The translations under genes were made by a program, and so were the position numbers. Positions 32,000-44,019 of a DNA stretch of 64,000 bases are shown piece after piece. The notes beneath the pieces were generated by a model. The model was not told the origin of the DNA, did not search any database, and saw only the letters and a list, made by a program, of their open reading frames with translations. Source of the stretch: Maniola hyperantus. Taxonomy: Eukaryota > Arthropoda > Insecta > Lepidoptera > Nymphalidae. Every line of letters begins with the position of its first letter. Within the stretch, counting starts at the first letter, position 1. The stretch lies in contig NC_048539.1 in NCBI RefSeq assembly GCF_902806685.2, positions 11,172,501 through 11,236,500 on the forward strand, written 5' to 3'.

Positions 32000-33325
32000 A
32001 TTAATGCTAGAAAGAAAATTCTCAAGCTAATATTTTATCATTTTACAAGAATAATAGAAAACAATAAGATAAATTCACCTACGAGATAGAACCTCTCTTC
32101 GATAGTATTCTACTTTATACCTACTACGTTATCAACTTGATAAAACCTCTGCTAAGATTTAAACGGCATACATTAAAATTTATTTAACCAATAATGCCGT
32201 ATCTGTGTGGATCATGTACGTAAATTTACACAACGTTTTATCAACCGCCACATTAGAACAAGGACCAAGTTTCTGCAATATTATGTAGGTCTATCTAAGA
32301 TACATAATATTAGTATTTTCCTGGTAACGTTTAATAATTCAGGCATTCTAGAAAATTATCCTTGTTCATTATCAATTCTAATAATGTTAAATGCAACGAT
32401 GGTTTTTATGAGAAAGATAATAATGATATAGATTGTGGTAAAGATATCGTACCTATTTTAGCGTTTAAACTAACGTATAAATAGGTACTTAATATTTTAT
32501 TAATCAATCGATCATGAATTATACATATATATACATACTAAGTAATGCGGTAGAGTATAAGATTAATTTGGTAACGAACATAGTAAAAGAGTTGATAAAT
32601 TATCGAGAATGAGTAAAGTTATTGAAGGATCAATGCCTTCGTTAACCGCGAATGCACACAATTTGGCTCTATTTTAAACGATTAAAAATCGTTAATGTTA
32701 ACGATTGTAGTTATGCTTTGAGTGACTGTAGAATTGCTTTCAAGAAATGTAATATCTTTAACAGACAAGCACCGACCCTATGGCCGTTTCTTACCACCGC
32801 ACAAAAAGCAATACCAATTCGCATAAAAACAAACGGTCATTAAAATAAGTTTTGCTTCGAACTTTATATCGACTCCTATATTAACCGTGGGAATTCCCAG
32901 GGCTGGTTAAAAAGGAAAAAGCGTGATTCATACATACCATTATAAGTATAGCTTAGAGCATGCGTCATTGAGGTATTGTGCACAGGCAGTATAACAATAC
33001 TAGCCAAGACCGAATCAGGATCTTTTAGAAAGGGTTCTGACTTCTGAGATCTATTATTCGGATTACCTACTTTGTATTAGATATTTATATTTGTTTGGTT
33101 AAAGGCTCTTGTTATAAAAATACTACTTAGTTTGTTGTGATTTTCTTTCAGCTCACGTTTGGATCCCTATAATGAATTTATCTCCATTACGTCAATTTAT
33201 TTATCAAATTCAACAATTGCCAATCAATAAAGGTGTACAGTGGATAGTGGTAGCCATTTTGAAGAAAAAGTTTGGTCTTAGTCTTGTAGCTTTGCTCTTA
33301 AAACTTGTTGAATCTTTGCTCAATT
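32000..33325. other. No gene seen
   Basis: AT-rich unique sequence. A TTTCTTTCAG acceptor-like site at 33144-33153 leads into the frame at 33172, but that frame has no known domain and runs into a repeat. Confidence 0.4.
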
Positions 33326-33445
33326 TAAATATTAAAATAATTTTAATGAAAAATGAAAATGAAAATGAAAATCTTTTTTATTCGTATAAACTTTTACAAG
33401 TGCTTACGAATAGTCGGATGCATCTACCACTGGTTTAACTTAGGT
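33326..33445 (-). mobile_element. Non-LTR retrotransposon 3' end fragment with (AAAATG)n
   Basis: Short GAAAAT units at 33347-33372, then TTTTATTCGTATAAACTTTT, GTGCTTACGAATAGTC, GCATCTACCACTGGTTTAA: the rc of the 27010 type. Confidence 0.55.
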
Positions 33446-35340
33446 AGGTAAGCATTATTATCTCTAACGTACCGAATAAATTGTTTGAACAAAATAATAA
33501 GATGAATTTTCATACTGGATATAATATAGGTACAGAGTACAGACACTCGACATGAGTGATAGATACAAAACAGAACCCTAAAATCAGCATCTGCTTGGTA
33601 ACCGATAGAGAGCTAATAAGGCCATTTATATTAGGTTGAGAACAGCTCGTGATGGTATTAAGAGAATGCATCTAGATTCAAAGTAAACGTGGTGACATGC
33701 ACGTACTTACTGAATGCCTTTAGGTGTTTACAATTTTAAATGTCTCCAACTGAACATGTGAAATACGAATATAAACCGTAATAGGGAACAAGAAGCGACT
33801 AGTAATGAAGAAAATCTAAATATTTTCTTGAGAAAGAAACGAGTTGGACTGTAAGATGATGCAATGGTGATAATTAATTACGTAAAATAAACGATAAAGA
33901 TTGATTTACGCTCATAAGTGATTTGAAAATAGTTTTCTGCTTAGCATTATCACCTGGCAAAGCTCCACTCAAGCCATCGCTAATTGAAAAAAACCTACTG
34001 TCTAATAAATGCAAACTGATGTTGAGAAATAGTACATAAATGTGACTAGTCCTAGATGGTGTCAATTTGCCAGATACGATGGTTGAAAATAAAATAGAAT
34101 GTATACTAACAGAAGATGCAAAAAAAAAATTAGTTAAAAGTACAAAATTAAAGAAACCAGGTACTACTTAATTGAAAATAGTACTCAAGCAAATGAAACT
34201 ATTTGTAAAGAAAGAAACAACATTTCATTGCTGCGGTGTAATTAATTTATAACTCCAAACTAATCGATAGCGTGGCGATTGGAAGCATTAACATTTCCGA
34301 TTGCGTCACAATTTTAATTCAATAGACAATGCTGTTCAATATGGCGAGTCGGATGACGCCTCTTCAAGGGCGTTGAGACGCTAATTGTAGGGTCACCAAG
34401 ACGTGTCTTGATTTAAACGAGATTTTTGATCGCTTTGTAGTCTGTGTCATTATAAATTTATTTTGTGCAAGCATCACACAAAAACCAATCAACCGATTTA
34501 TGCGAAAATTTTATTAAAACAGTTATTTATCTATTATTATCTAAATAAATAAAATAATACCTCAAAATTATAATATCTCGTAATTTCATATTCTTCGGGG
34601 AATAATATGCTTCTATAGAGCATTTTATAGCGATTCATTGAGTTTTGTTCCTCTGTTCTTTTCTTTATCTAGAAAACAAAAAGCAATCGAGTGCAGTTTT
34701 TCTTCTCATTTTCTTTGTTAACGTTTCTTTTTTGTTTTTCCGTATTATATCCTTGAATGTCTTTCTTTGCTACCTGTTTTTCTTGTTTTGTTATTTGTTT
34801 GTTTGTATTGTATCAATTCATTTTTCCATCACCTAGCTCGCGCTTGTTGTAAGATTTAAAAATCAACCCTTCTCTGATATCGGAGATCTTCACGATCTTC
34901 ATTCACACTATTTTGACATATGACGCATTTTAGTTCCAGAGGCAAAGGTGATGAATAATATATTGTGAATACCCATCGTAAACAATAGAAATATAACAAA
35001 GTAATATAAATAGTCCCTCTAAAGATCGTCGAGATACAAAAAGTAATAATCAAACATTGGAATTTATCCGGTTTTCTAGGGACTTTAATATGATTTAGTT
35101 CTTACGAAACTCAAAATTAGGATGCCATTAAACAGCCGGTAATAAAAACTCACGGCGACATTGAGTTCATCCAATTTAATCATTACGTAGGCATGCAGAA
35201 TTATCCGTTTGCACCTGTTGGTACTTTTAATGACGGTGAACGATTCATCTGAATTGGTGCATGTTTATATAAATTGTTCTATTTTGTTTGTATTTATGAA
35301 TTATCTTGAGTACCTTGAACCTACTAAAACTAGTGGACTA
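33446..35340. other. No gene seen
   Basis: AT-rich sequence with a T-rich block at 34640-34840. No repeat landmark or plausible exon recognised. Confidence 0.4.
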
Positions 35341-35342
35341 AT

Positions 35343-35705
35343 AGCCAGCGCGTGCCAGACCTTCGTTATTTTATAAAAGCTAAAGGTTTCTCTGCGTATC
35401 GTCTCCAATACAGGGAGGAATGATCAGTGACTATGAAGTTTGGAGCACGGTAGCTTTGGGAGATAAGATGTAATAAAGGTGTAAAAAGACAGGATCACCA
35501 ATTTATTGAAGTTTAATGGTGTCTGGCAGGGGGTTGCCACGACACTAAGTGTCTGGCAATACATGACGCGATTTCTAATACTATTCCGAAGAAAATGTAC
35601 TTTATACTTTGACGTAAGATTTTTTACACCTTGATTACATGTTGGGGACAATAACCAGCGAAAGTTTCAGCTTTTATAAAATAACGAAGATCTGGCACGC
35701 GTTGG

Positions 35706-35707
<2 letters not shown>
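35343..35707. mobile_element. GCCAGCGCGTGCCAGAC foldback MITE, full copy
   Basis: Left arm AGCCAGCGCGTGCCAGACCT; right arm AGCTTTTATAAAATAACGAA, TCTGGCACGCGTTGGCT. It contains the uninterrupted AATACAGGGAGGAATGATCA that is split at 19423. A (CT)n run follows to 35738. Confidence 0.8.
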
Positions 35708-35736
<29 letters not shown>

Positions 35737-35738
35737 TC
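35706..35738. repeat. (CT)n microsatellite
   Basis: About 16 CT units with one TA interruption. Confidence 0.85.
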
Positions 35739-35995
35739 GGGCTTTGTTCTCATTTTGTTCTGCTTGTAAATATTTTCTCAGGACCTTCTAGTTCTTCACG
35801 TGGTAGCCCTATCCCGTGGACTCATTGTAAAGCCCCATTGCTTCAATAAACAACGCTCATTATTTATTTATTACATTACCTTCCTTTATCGCATGACGGT
35901 CTTGTTGTCTTAGCACTTATTGCCGACAACATAATTTCATAAAATTGCGCGCTGTATAGTACTTTATCGGAGGAACGTTGACAGCAATGGTTTTA

Positions 35996-36320
35996 GGGTT
36001 CCGTACCTCAAAAAGAAAAATGAATCACTTTTATAAAGAATATAAGCCATGTTAAATGACTAATATTCCCCTTTCCTCTCCTACTAAGCGTCAAGCTTGT
36101 GCTAGGAGTAGTTACGACAATAGTGCAACGGGCGGGGTTTGACGTCGACCTTTTGGTTTTCAGTCCACTCCTATACTGGTTGAGCTATTGAGGCTCTAAT
36201 CTAATAATTTGTTATCTGTCTGACCGTTCGTCTGTCTGTCGTGTCTATCAAGGAAACCTATAAGGTACTTCCCTACTAATCATGAAATTAGGCAGGTAGA
36301 TAGGTCTTATAGCATAAGTA
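35996..36320 (+). repeat. GGGTTCCGTA family, interrupted and degraded copy
   Basis: AGGGTTCCGTACCTCAAAAA at the left, then about 170 bp of other sequence, then GTCTGTCTG, AAGGAAACCTATAAGG and CATGAAATTAGGCAGG. The unrelated middle is probably an insertion. Confidence 0.5.
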
Positions 36321-36487
36321 AAGGAAAAAGTGTGTACTAAATCACATAAGATACATAATTATATGTAGATGGTGCAGTCCGTCACCTTGCAGTGTTTTAC
36401 ATTAAAATGTTAGGTATATCTTGTACAATGGTCACTGTTAGTGAATAGGTTGCTCATTGTTTTTAAAGTAGGTATATCCTGTATTTT

Positions 36488-36896
36488 TAGGGTTCCGTAC
36501 ATCAAAAGGAAAAACGGAACCCTTATAGGATCACTTTGTTGTCTGTCTGTCAAGAAACCTACAGGGTACTTCCCGTTGACATAGAATCATGAAATTTGGC
36601 AGGTAGGTAGATCTTATAGCTGACATTTGGGGAAAAATCTGAAAACCGTGAATTTAGGGTTAGATCACACAAAAAAAATTTGTGATCATGAACTAATAAT
36701 TAGTATTTTCAACTTTCGAAGTGAGTGACTATATCAAGTGGGGTATCATATGAAAGGTCTTCAACTGTATATTCTAAAACAGATTTTTATTTATTTTTAT
36801 ACATCATAGTTTTTGAATTATCGTGCAAAATGTCGAAAAAATACGACTGTAGTACGGAACCCTCATTGCGCGAGCCTGACTCGCACTTGGCCGGTT
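36488..36896 (+). repeat. Interspersed repeat, GGGTTCCGTA family, near-complete
   Basis: AGGGTTCCGTACATCAAAAG to CGCACTTGGCCGGTTTTTTA. A useful reference copy. Confidence 0.8.
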
Positions 36897-36944
36897 TTTT
36901 ATTTTATTCTTTGTATTAAGCGGTAAAGATGTTTAAATTAAATG

Positions 36945-36993
36945 GTACGGAACACTTCGTGCGCGAGTCCGAGTCGCACTTGACCGGTTTTTT
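36945..36993 (+). repeat. GGGTTCCGTA family, second 3' end in tandem
   Basis: GGTACGGAACACTTCGTGCG and CACTTGACCGGTTTTTTA directly after the previous copy. Confidence 0.55.
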
Positions 36994-37238
36994 ACTGCAC
37001 CATTGAGATGCGAAGGAAATGTCTACTTTATAGTTTATACCGACGATAGTAATTGAAAAGCGCATCGTAATCGTAATGGAGAATGTGCTAAGTTTTTATG
37101 GCGGCTTTGCTTTAGAAACTCGAGATAGGAAATGACTCTTTCTTAGTATCTCATGTAGAGATGCAAACGTATGCTGATTGCTTTGATTCTGTTAAATATT
37201 TGAAAACGTTAAAGGCTAAAGCTGATTGCACACCAGCG

Positions 37239-37398
37239 GATTTGCTAACTCAGTGTCTAACACTGAATAATAGCCACCGAGCTAATTTTTTAATCAGGTT
37301 TTGTACGAAAAAATATTTTACTACCACCCAGTGAAGCAGCAATGTAGAACCAATCAACCTCGGTGGCTATTCTGTGTTAGACACTGAGTTAGCGAATC
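37239..37398. mobile_element. 160-bp foldback MITE
   Basis: GATTTGCTAACTCAGTGTCT and AATAGCCACCGAG on the left, CTCGGTGGCTATT and AGACACTGAGTTAGCGAATC on the right. Arms about 42 bp with a 3-base indel. Confidence 0.8.
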
Positions 37399-37741
37399 AC
37401 CTAGATAGAGACGCATGACCTGAGGGCACGCAAATGGCACATGTATTGTTTTATACTGAAAACGCATGTGACAGATTTAGCTGCATCAGGTGGATCGAGG
37501 AATTGCTGATGACGTCAGTAGTGGTGGGCGCTGAAATGACTCCAGACATTTACTGCTGATGCTGCTGACTTTACTTGCATTTTAGAACCTACTGAAAAAG
37601 GCGCCTTTTTGAGGCAGCTTTCTTACAGCGGGTCTTGCAAGTCCGCTAATTGAGATTCTTTTATTTCATAGAAGATTCTTGTATTCATTATTTAACCGCA
37701 AGTTGAGAATCATCAAGTAGAAGCAACTAAGAATAACTTTA

Positions 37742-38095
37742 ATCATCATCATCATCAACCGATAGACGTCCACTGCTGGACATAGGTCTCTTGTAGGAAC
37801 TTCCACACGCCACGGTCTTGCGCCGCGCCGTCTGAATCCAGTGACTACCTGTGATTCGTCTGATGTCGTCCGTCCACCTAGCTAGACCCTAGTGGGGGTC
37901 TTCCAACGCTTCGCTTTTTGGTAAGAGGTCGCCATTCCAGCACTTTAAGACCCCAACGTCTATCGGTTTTCAGAACAATGTGCCCTGCCCATTGCCACTT
38001 CAGCTTCGCAACCCGTTGAGCTATGTCGGTTACTCTAGTTCTCCTACGGATCTCCTCATTTTTGACTTAATCACGTAGGAAACTCCAAGCATAGC
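37742..38095 (-). mobile_element. RTE-type non-LTR retrotransposon 3' end with GAT tail
   Basis: The minus strand ends in (GAT)n (37742-37756 as ATC). It still encodes in pieces the C-terminal landmarks KWQWAGHIVLKTDRRWG (near 37960-38010), KVLEWRP and VGRPP, with frameshifts and stops. A relic of an autonomous element. Confidence 0.75.
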
Positions 38096-38539
38096 TTTAA
38101 TAGCAAGAAAAATAAATAGAATATTCATACAACCAACAACTGACAACACCGTAATGATTCGCAAAAATTCTAATTGTTGTCAGGTTATTGAGCCGTCTTC
38201 CGTTGTAAGTAGAATTCACAAAGGTACACAATACCGGTGATGCATACCTACTTGGCTTCCATCCAACTTTTGTTTATAAAACTGACTTGCGATGTAGCGG
38301 ATTGCTTTCAAATTGTTGCGAGTTTAAAGCCCACAACCCACAGAACGCGGGATATGCGAAGCAGCACCGCGGCACACGAGTAGATTCTACTCACGTGACT
38401 GACGGCAACCTCTCGAACAAAGCTCCTGGTGATCGCATTCGGACAGAGTGGAATGGAGTCGAGTCTTTTGACAACAACTTAACTTACTTCATGTACTTTA
38501 CACATGGGTAGATATGGTAAACTGATAAAAAAACACGGA

Positions 38540-38880
38540 GGAAGTGCGTTTCCTGGGACGTTATTATAAAAAAAACGCAATAAACGTTTTGGCTGGAACA
38601 GTTAGTGAGTCAGTTAGAGTTAGTGCAGAGTGCAGACTTCACTGCGTTGTAGGGACACGATGCGGAACGGGTGTGTTGATTATTGTAATGCGAAATAATA
38701 ACAAAATATTGGTGCTATCTAGTGTTTTTTCTTTCTTAGTTCCACTCCGATCTAAAGTAACTGTATTAAAACAAAAACTGCGAACTGTATGTCTTTGTAG
38801 GCACCGCAGTCGTGCAGTCACACGGCTGGCGTCACGTCGCGCGTTGCAACTTGAAATGTGATTCATACATGCAGGTACTA
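38540..38880 (+). promoter_or_regulatory. CpG-richer patch, weak promoter candidate
   Basis: GTTAGTGAGTCAGTTAGAGT resembles an arthropod initiator (TCAGT) context, followed by several CG-containing words. No convincing donor or coding exon follows. The two overlapping frames 38544-38861 and 38639-38920 show no domain. Confidence 0.2.
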
Positions 38881-38896
38881 CAGTTGGTGGTTTTTT

Positions 38897-39035
38897 ATTA
38901 TTATTTTTATTCAGATACAAATTAGCCCTTTACTGCAATCTCACCTGGTGGTAAGTGATGATGCAGTCTAAGATGAAAGCGGGCTAACCTGGAAAAGAGC
39001 AAGCACCGAACAGGCGCCCTCCCGCGATTCGGTTC
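38897..39035 (-). mobile_element. Non-LTR retrotransposon 3' region (GACTGCAATCTCACCTGGTGG type)
   Basis: CTTTACTGCAATCTCACCTG, GGTAAGTGATGATGCAGTCT, AAGATGAAAGCGGGCTAACC: a very common lepidopteran repeat, also at 58368. Confidence 0.6.
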
Positions 39036-39158
39036 ATATAACCGAGAGGTTGGTGGGGCCATAGGGTTGTCCCTGGTACAGTTGGTTAGCGCCACGAAAA
39101 AAAGATTTCAGAACGTTAACCAGCGCATTGGGCGATTCATCCATATAGTGGTTATAGT

Positions 39159-39290
39159 CCATACAAAATGACTTCTCACGCGCCATTTTAACGCTATGGG
39201 TCCAACTGTCATGTTCACCTTTAAAATTGTACTTTTGACATGAAAATTGACACAAAGTTAAAATGTCGTGTGAGAAGTCATTTTGTACGC
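39159..39290. mobile_element. Foldback MITE, ACAAAATGACTTCTCACGCG family, copy 1
   Basis: TACAAAATGACTTCTCACGC and CCATTTTAAC at the left pair with GTTAAAATG and GTGAGAAGTCATTTTGTACG at the right. Related to 57313-57428. Confidence 0.75.
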
Positions 39291-40029
39291 ATAATAGTAC
39301 GATTGAAGCCCTGCGTGGGAGAGGCTATGCTGCCTCGTCTGTCGAACTTTTGTTAACCGAGCAGTATGAAGGAACAGTCATGAAAAAACATCATCTCCAC
39401 TGTCGATGTCGTCCAAAATCGTCTTTTTAACTGAAACCTACTGTACGCGCAAATGCAAGACTTCTTGCCTTACAGTTCCAGTCACGCTCGAAGTATGTTT
39501 AAGTCTTAAAGCCAAAATTAGCTTTTACATCAGCTCGACCTATTGAATTGCGTAAAACGGGACGTCTTTATTTGTCGATATCCGCTGAGAGGATTTTACC
39601 GTTCTGCAAATGCCATAAATATTTACTACCGACCACGCATACCTATTAGGATTTTACTGAGGTGCAAGTGACTCCTTCGAACTTAGCAGTCATAACGAAG
39701 CTCTGCAGCTCGAGGTGCCGATTCGTTAATTAGGCTCTGCCATTATTACCTAACCAACTGCGCAATTCATCAGTCTATACACATACTTATGTTTGTTTGT
39801 TTCTTTGCGGTGCTCAGAGATGTTAGTCGTTAGAGCGTTTTGAAGGAACAAACAAACCCGTGGACCGCGAATTAATGATTCTTGCACCAATAGATATTAC
39901 GGTAGGTACGGGGTGTCTTTGAATACCTAGGTCTGTTAAAATAGTAATTAAGTTCCTTTAAACTAATACTCTCTATCACTATCTACTAATAGATTCGTCT
40001 CGTTGTTAGCTGTTATTCTATGGATCTAA

Positions 40030-40235
40030 AAGTAGCTAGATGATTCCTGCGATTTCATCCTCGTGTATTTAGATTTTTCTAAATCCTGTGAACACTTTGA
40101 TTTTCCGGGATAAATGTAGCCAGGATGCAAGCTATCTCTGAACTGTACTGAAGTTAAACGTATGGGCCGTGAAAAAGTACTTATCAAACAGACAGACACA
40201 CTTTTGTATTTATAATATTAGTAGGTAAGGATAGA
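40030..40235 (+). repeat. Interspersed repeat, GCGACTT family, degraded
   Basis: TGCGATTTCATCCTCGTG, TTGATTTTCCGGGATAAATG, CCAGGATGCAAGCTATCTC, CAGACAGACACACTTTTG, TTTATAATATTAGTAGG. Confidence 0.6.
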
Positions 40236-40417
40236 AGTGAAAGCCAAATATATACACACATACATATAATATGAATGACAAAATAATAGGTACTTACTTA
40301 ATTTTAGCCAGTGTTTAAAATGAGGGTCACAGAACTCTTAAACAATTTTGCGGGTCAGACAATCTGGTCCCGTATAATCAATTGCACTGTTACCAATTCA
40401 TTTGTAAGCCGTATAAA

Positions 40418-40687
40418 GGCGGGGCTTCATTAGCGGGCTACGGCGAATATTCGCGTTGTCGCGACAAGTGTGGCCGAATAGCGCATCGCGGTGTATTCGG
40501 GCAGCAGGCGATTGCTCATCGAGGCACTGGCGGTAACGGGCGCGCATCAAAGGGTTTTGTCGCCACAACAAGCGCTTGCACTTCTACAATGCGTAGATAG
40601 GTAGACAAGAACATCGCGTTTATCCGTATATGATGTTTTTGGCGCGACAATGCGACACGAATATTCGCCCGCTAATGAAACCCTGCC
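40418..40687. mobile_element. 270-bp MITE with ~30-bp inverted repeats
   Basis: GGCGGGGCTTCATTAGCGGG and CGAATATTCGCG at the left; CGAATATTCGCCCGC, TAATGAAACCCTGCC at the right. The inside is unusually CG-rich (TCGCGACAAGTG, CGCATCGCGGTG). Confidence 0.75.
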
Positions 40688-41069
40688 ATAACAGTTGGGT
40701 ACCCATTTAGCGTTCAACGTATTGAAAATGTGTTTTTGCTCCGAGATTGTCCTTGGCTACATTTGCATGGATTTCGCTGCAAATGTATTTCAATTGACAC
40801 AAGTGCCCTCACATTATTTTGCGACAGGCACACTGCAAACGTTGTAATGAATGTTGGAACAGCAAGTGAGTTGGTACCTATCACTTTACTGATTATACTC
40901 AGCCAAACAATAAGGGCAACATACCTACCTAAATAATAAGTTATTTCCTTTCAAATTACAAGTTTGCCAAAAAATGAGGCTGTGATGAGGATTCTGAGAA
41001 GTTAAACCACCGAGCAAATGAATCAGTGGCGCGCCGAAGGTCGACGGCCTGTGTCCGCTGTGATACCTA

Positions 41070-41229
41070 TAGTCCACGACAGTTCGAGATGGCAATCGGT
41101 GTATGAGGCGGGGGTATGCCCCGCACACTCGCACGTCACCCGCGCTCGCCCGCACCGGTTTAGCGCGGGGGCTGTGCGGGTGTGCGGGGCGTTCCCTCCC
41201 CGATTGCCATCTCGATCTGTCGCGTACTA
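41070..41229. mobile_element. GC-rich foldback MITE, best copy
   Basis: Outer arms TCGAGATGGCAATCGG and CCGATTGCCATCTCGA; inner arms GCCCCGCACACTCGCAC and GTGCGGGTGTGCGGGGC. Both strands are open over much of it only because it is GC-rich. Confidence 0.85.
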
Positions 41230-41299
41230 TACCCACCGCGGCAAATTGATGCTTCTTACAGGAAGTGCCAAGTATCACAATAAAACATAAAAAATGCTG

Positions 41300-42200
41300 T
41301 GCAAACATCACGAACTTACCTAAACAATGACCTAACTGTCTGGTACAATTTAATCTGTTTAATTTTTTTAGGTAAAAATTTAATTAAATGCTACATACAC
41401 ATACACCTACTCGTAAATATTTGGGTGCTTCCTGAAACACAACTTCAGTTTTGTTTTTCTTCTTGTCCTTTAAGGTATGATTCCGAACCACGCTGCATGC
41501 AGCAGTGCTGCCGCAACAGTGCTGTTACCAGCTGTCACAGTGCTGTCGCGGCACTACTGGTCCCCATACGATCTCTATAAGCTTATATGACATTATATTC
41601 CGAGCTAGGCAGCAATGTTCCGCTACATTGCTGTCGCGACATACCACTGGATTCCACATAGTTGCTAGTTTTAGGCCATCCTCACGATTGAAATTCTAGT
41701 GTTTGCGAATTACAGTAGCTTCGCGCACTAGTCTAGGTATATGGTGGCGGTCTGTAGAGAGAACTCGATGATTGTGGATATAAACCCAATGTCTTGTGCC
41801 TGGCTGTAGAATATGCTCCGCGATCGCAGACATCAGAGGATCGATAAAAAGGTAGATTTAGTCCAGAAATAACTCTGACATAAGAGTAATTAATGAGCGT
41901 TTAAAATTCATTTAAACGGTCATTATTTTAATTTTTACAAAATAATGATATAAAATTGGTATTTTTAATTTTTATACTTTAGTAGCTACCTACATAATTT
42001 TTCTTTTCCATAAAAACAAAGAACTTGTTTTAATGTGCATGAATATTAATAATTATAGCCTGATTACTGATTAGGTAAGTACTTACTTTTTTTTGTGTAA
42101 TATTTTAGATGGATCGCTCGTTCATTTTGTCAAGCCACGGTTCGAGAAAAAAATCCTACATAAAACTTAGTTTGAGTAAAGACGGTACTTCGGCTCTACC
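41300..42200. other. No gene seen
   Basis: 41490-41640 has loosely repeated CAGTGCTGTC(G)C words around imperfect palindromes. The rest is AT-rich. Confidence 0.35.
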
Positions 42201-42206
42201 AATGTG

Positions 42207-42347
42207 TCGTGAAATGGCAATCAGCGTATGAGGCGGGGGGCCGCCCCGCACACCCGCACGTCACCCGCGCTTGCCCGCACCGGCTTAGCGCAGGGGCTCT
42301 GCGGGGCTCCACGATTGCCATTTCAATCTGCCGCGTAGTATACGTTG
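42207..42347. mobile_element. GC-rich foldback MITE, second good copy
   Basis: TGTCGTGAAATGGCAATCAG, CACCCGCACGTCACCCGCGC, right arm CGATTGCCATTTCAATCTGC. Only about 1 kb from the previous copy. Confidence 0.8.
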
Positions 42348-42589
42348 CGATGCGCCTCTTCTGATTTCTGGGCACATGAGTACCGAATCTTGACTTTGAC
42401 CTAGCAGTTGATGCTATGAGAACACCTTTGATGATTGATCATAATCCATATGGGATCAATATTTAAAATACGACCTGTGGATATGATCATTCATAATTTA
42501 TTTTACTTAATCAAATGTTAAACAGATAAATAAATAAATAAAAATATTTTTTAATCAATTAACCTTTTACAAGTAGGTATTTTTGAATC

Positions 42590-43160
42590 GTCAACTGCAT
42601 CTACCACTAGATAGATAGATAGATCTACATATAAGGTTCTCTCGCGTTTTGTTGTCTATTATTATATTATGGTACCTAATCGAGACAAAGGTAGGTAATC
42701 TTACGAAGTCGTGAAAGAAATGGCTGAACCGCAAGATTGCAACGAAGCTGCGTAGGCGACAGAGATTACAACCTGCGACCTTTGTTAACTGGCACGCTCT
42801 CTGTTTTGAAGGCATTGTGGCATCTGAGCATAGTTTAGCGATCATACAGTATATCGATCGTGCAGTGTAAAACATACTTATTACAGGGTGTAACCAGAAC
42901 GCAAGCAAAAACTTAGCGTTATAATAATAACCAATAACCATTTGCCTCATTTTGTAGTTTTAGTGATTTTTTATTTGATTGACTCCGAGTGACCTACTTA
43001 CGCAAAGTTCGTTGACCTATGGCGTCAGTCAGATGTTTTATTTGCAATATATCGTTGCTGCTGCGTTTCTTGCCGGCTGTTCTCAGTAGAATCTGCATTA
43101 CAAACCAGTGCAGTGGTAGAGTCACAGATATAGAATAGGAGACAATAATTGTACTAAAAT
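42590..43160. mobile_element. Two non-LTR 3' end scraps (42590-42615 minus; 43055-43140 plus)
   Basis: AACTGCATCTACCACTAG in the first; TTTCTTGCCGGCTGTTCTCA and AACCAGTGCAGTGGTAGAG in the second. The sequence between has no gene. Confidence 0.45.
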
Positions 43161-43797
43161 ATTTACTGTACTTATATTTTTAATTTTAAAAACTCAGTTA
43201 CAAGCTGTTTTTACACGTTCAGTCTTCCGTAAAAAAACTTCTTACCGTGAACCAAAATCAACTAAATAAAATAAAAAAACAAGTAATTAAAAACAAATTG
43301 TCCTACATGAAATAAATAATGGTTTTTCTTATTTCGCACATAAAATTCAGGCTTAGAAACCAACATGAAGGTCATGTTGATTTATAATCTTAATTTACCA
43401 TGACAGAGTCGCAGTATTTGTATAGTAGGTACCTACGAGAGACTGATGTAGGATGTAGGTGACCGAGTACGGACATCAATGTATGAGACATTCAGACCAA
43501 AACTCCAAAACTACACTATTGTGTCTGCATGCTTTATTATAATAAGCGACTCGCATCAGACTGCTCCACAAGACGCTTCTGTCTGTTGTTCTACATCAAG
43601 GACGTTTCTTTCTGAATTGATCGATTGCTAGGCTGTGGTCCTAGATACGAACAATTTATGTTCTTGACATCGTCTTGGTTTGCGGTTAGATAGTTTCCTA
43701 CCGCTTGAATCTTTAGAACTTTTTTTAAGCGGTCTGCAACTTGAAACATCGCCATTGATGTGATGAAATCTTGCCATTTTTTATAATATAAACAAAC

Positions 43798-44018
43798 TAG
43801 ATGATGCCCGCGACTTCGTCCGCGTGGATTTAGGTTTTTAAAATTCCTGTGGGAACTCTTCTTCTTTTTCCGGGATAAAAAGTAGCCTATGTCCTTCCCC
43901 GGGATGCACGCTATATCTGTACCAAATTTCGTCAAAATCGGTTAAACCGTTAAGCCATGAAAAGCTAGCAGGCAGACAGACAGACACACTTTCGCATTTA
44001 TAATATTAGTATGGATAA
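43798..44018 (+). repeat. Interspersed repeat, GCGACTT family, full reference copy
   Basis: ACTAGATGATGCCCGCGACT, TCGTCCGCGTGGATTTAGG, CCGGGATAAAAAGTAGCC, GGGATGCACGCTATATCTG, AAATCGGTTAAACCGTTAAG, (CAGA)n, CGCATTTATAATATTAGT, ATGGAT. The minus frame 43591-43935 partly overlaps it. Confidence 0.8.
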
Positions 44019-44019
44019 T

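Noticed and set aside
33172..33438. 88-codon frame after a TTTCTTTCAG acceptor-like site
   Set aside because: No recognised motif, no donor of matching phase, and it ends in an (AAAATG)n retroelement tail.
41018..41311. Long open frames on both strands
   Set aside because: Caused by the GC-rich foldback MITE at 41070-41229.
43591..43935. 114-codon minus-strand frame
   Set aside because: Its first half is the reverse of the GCGACTT-family repeat.
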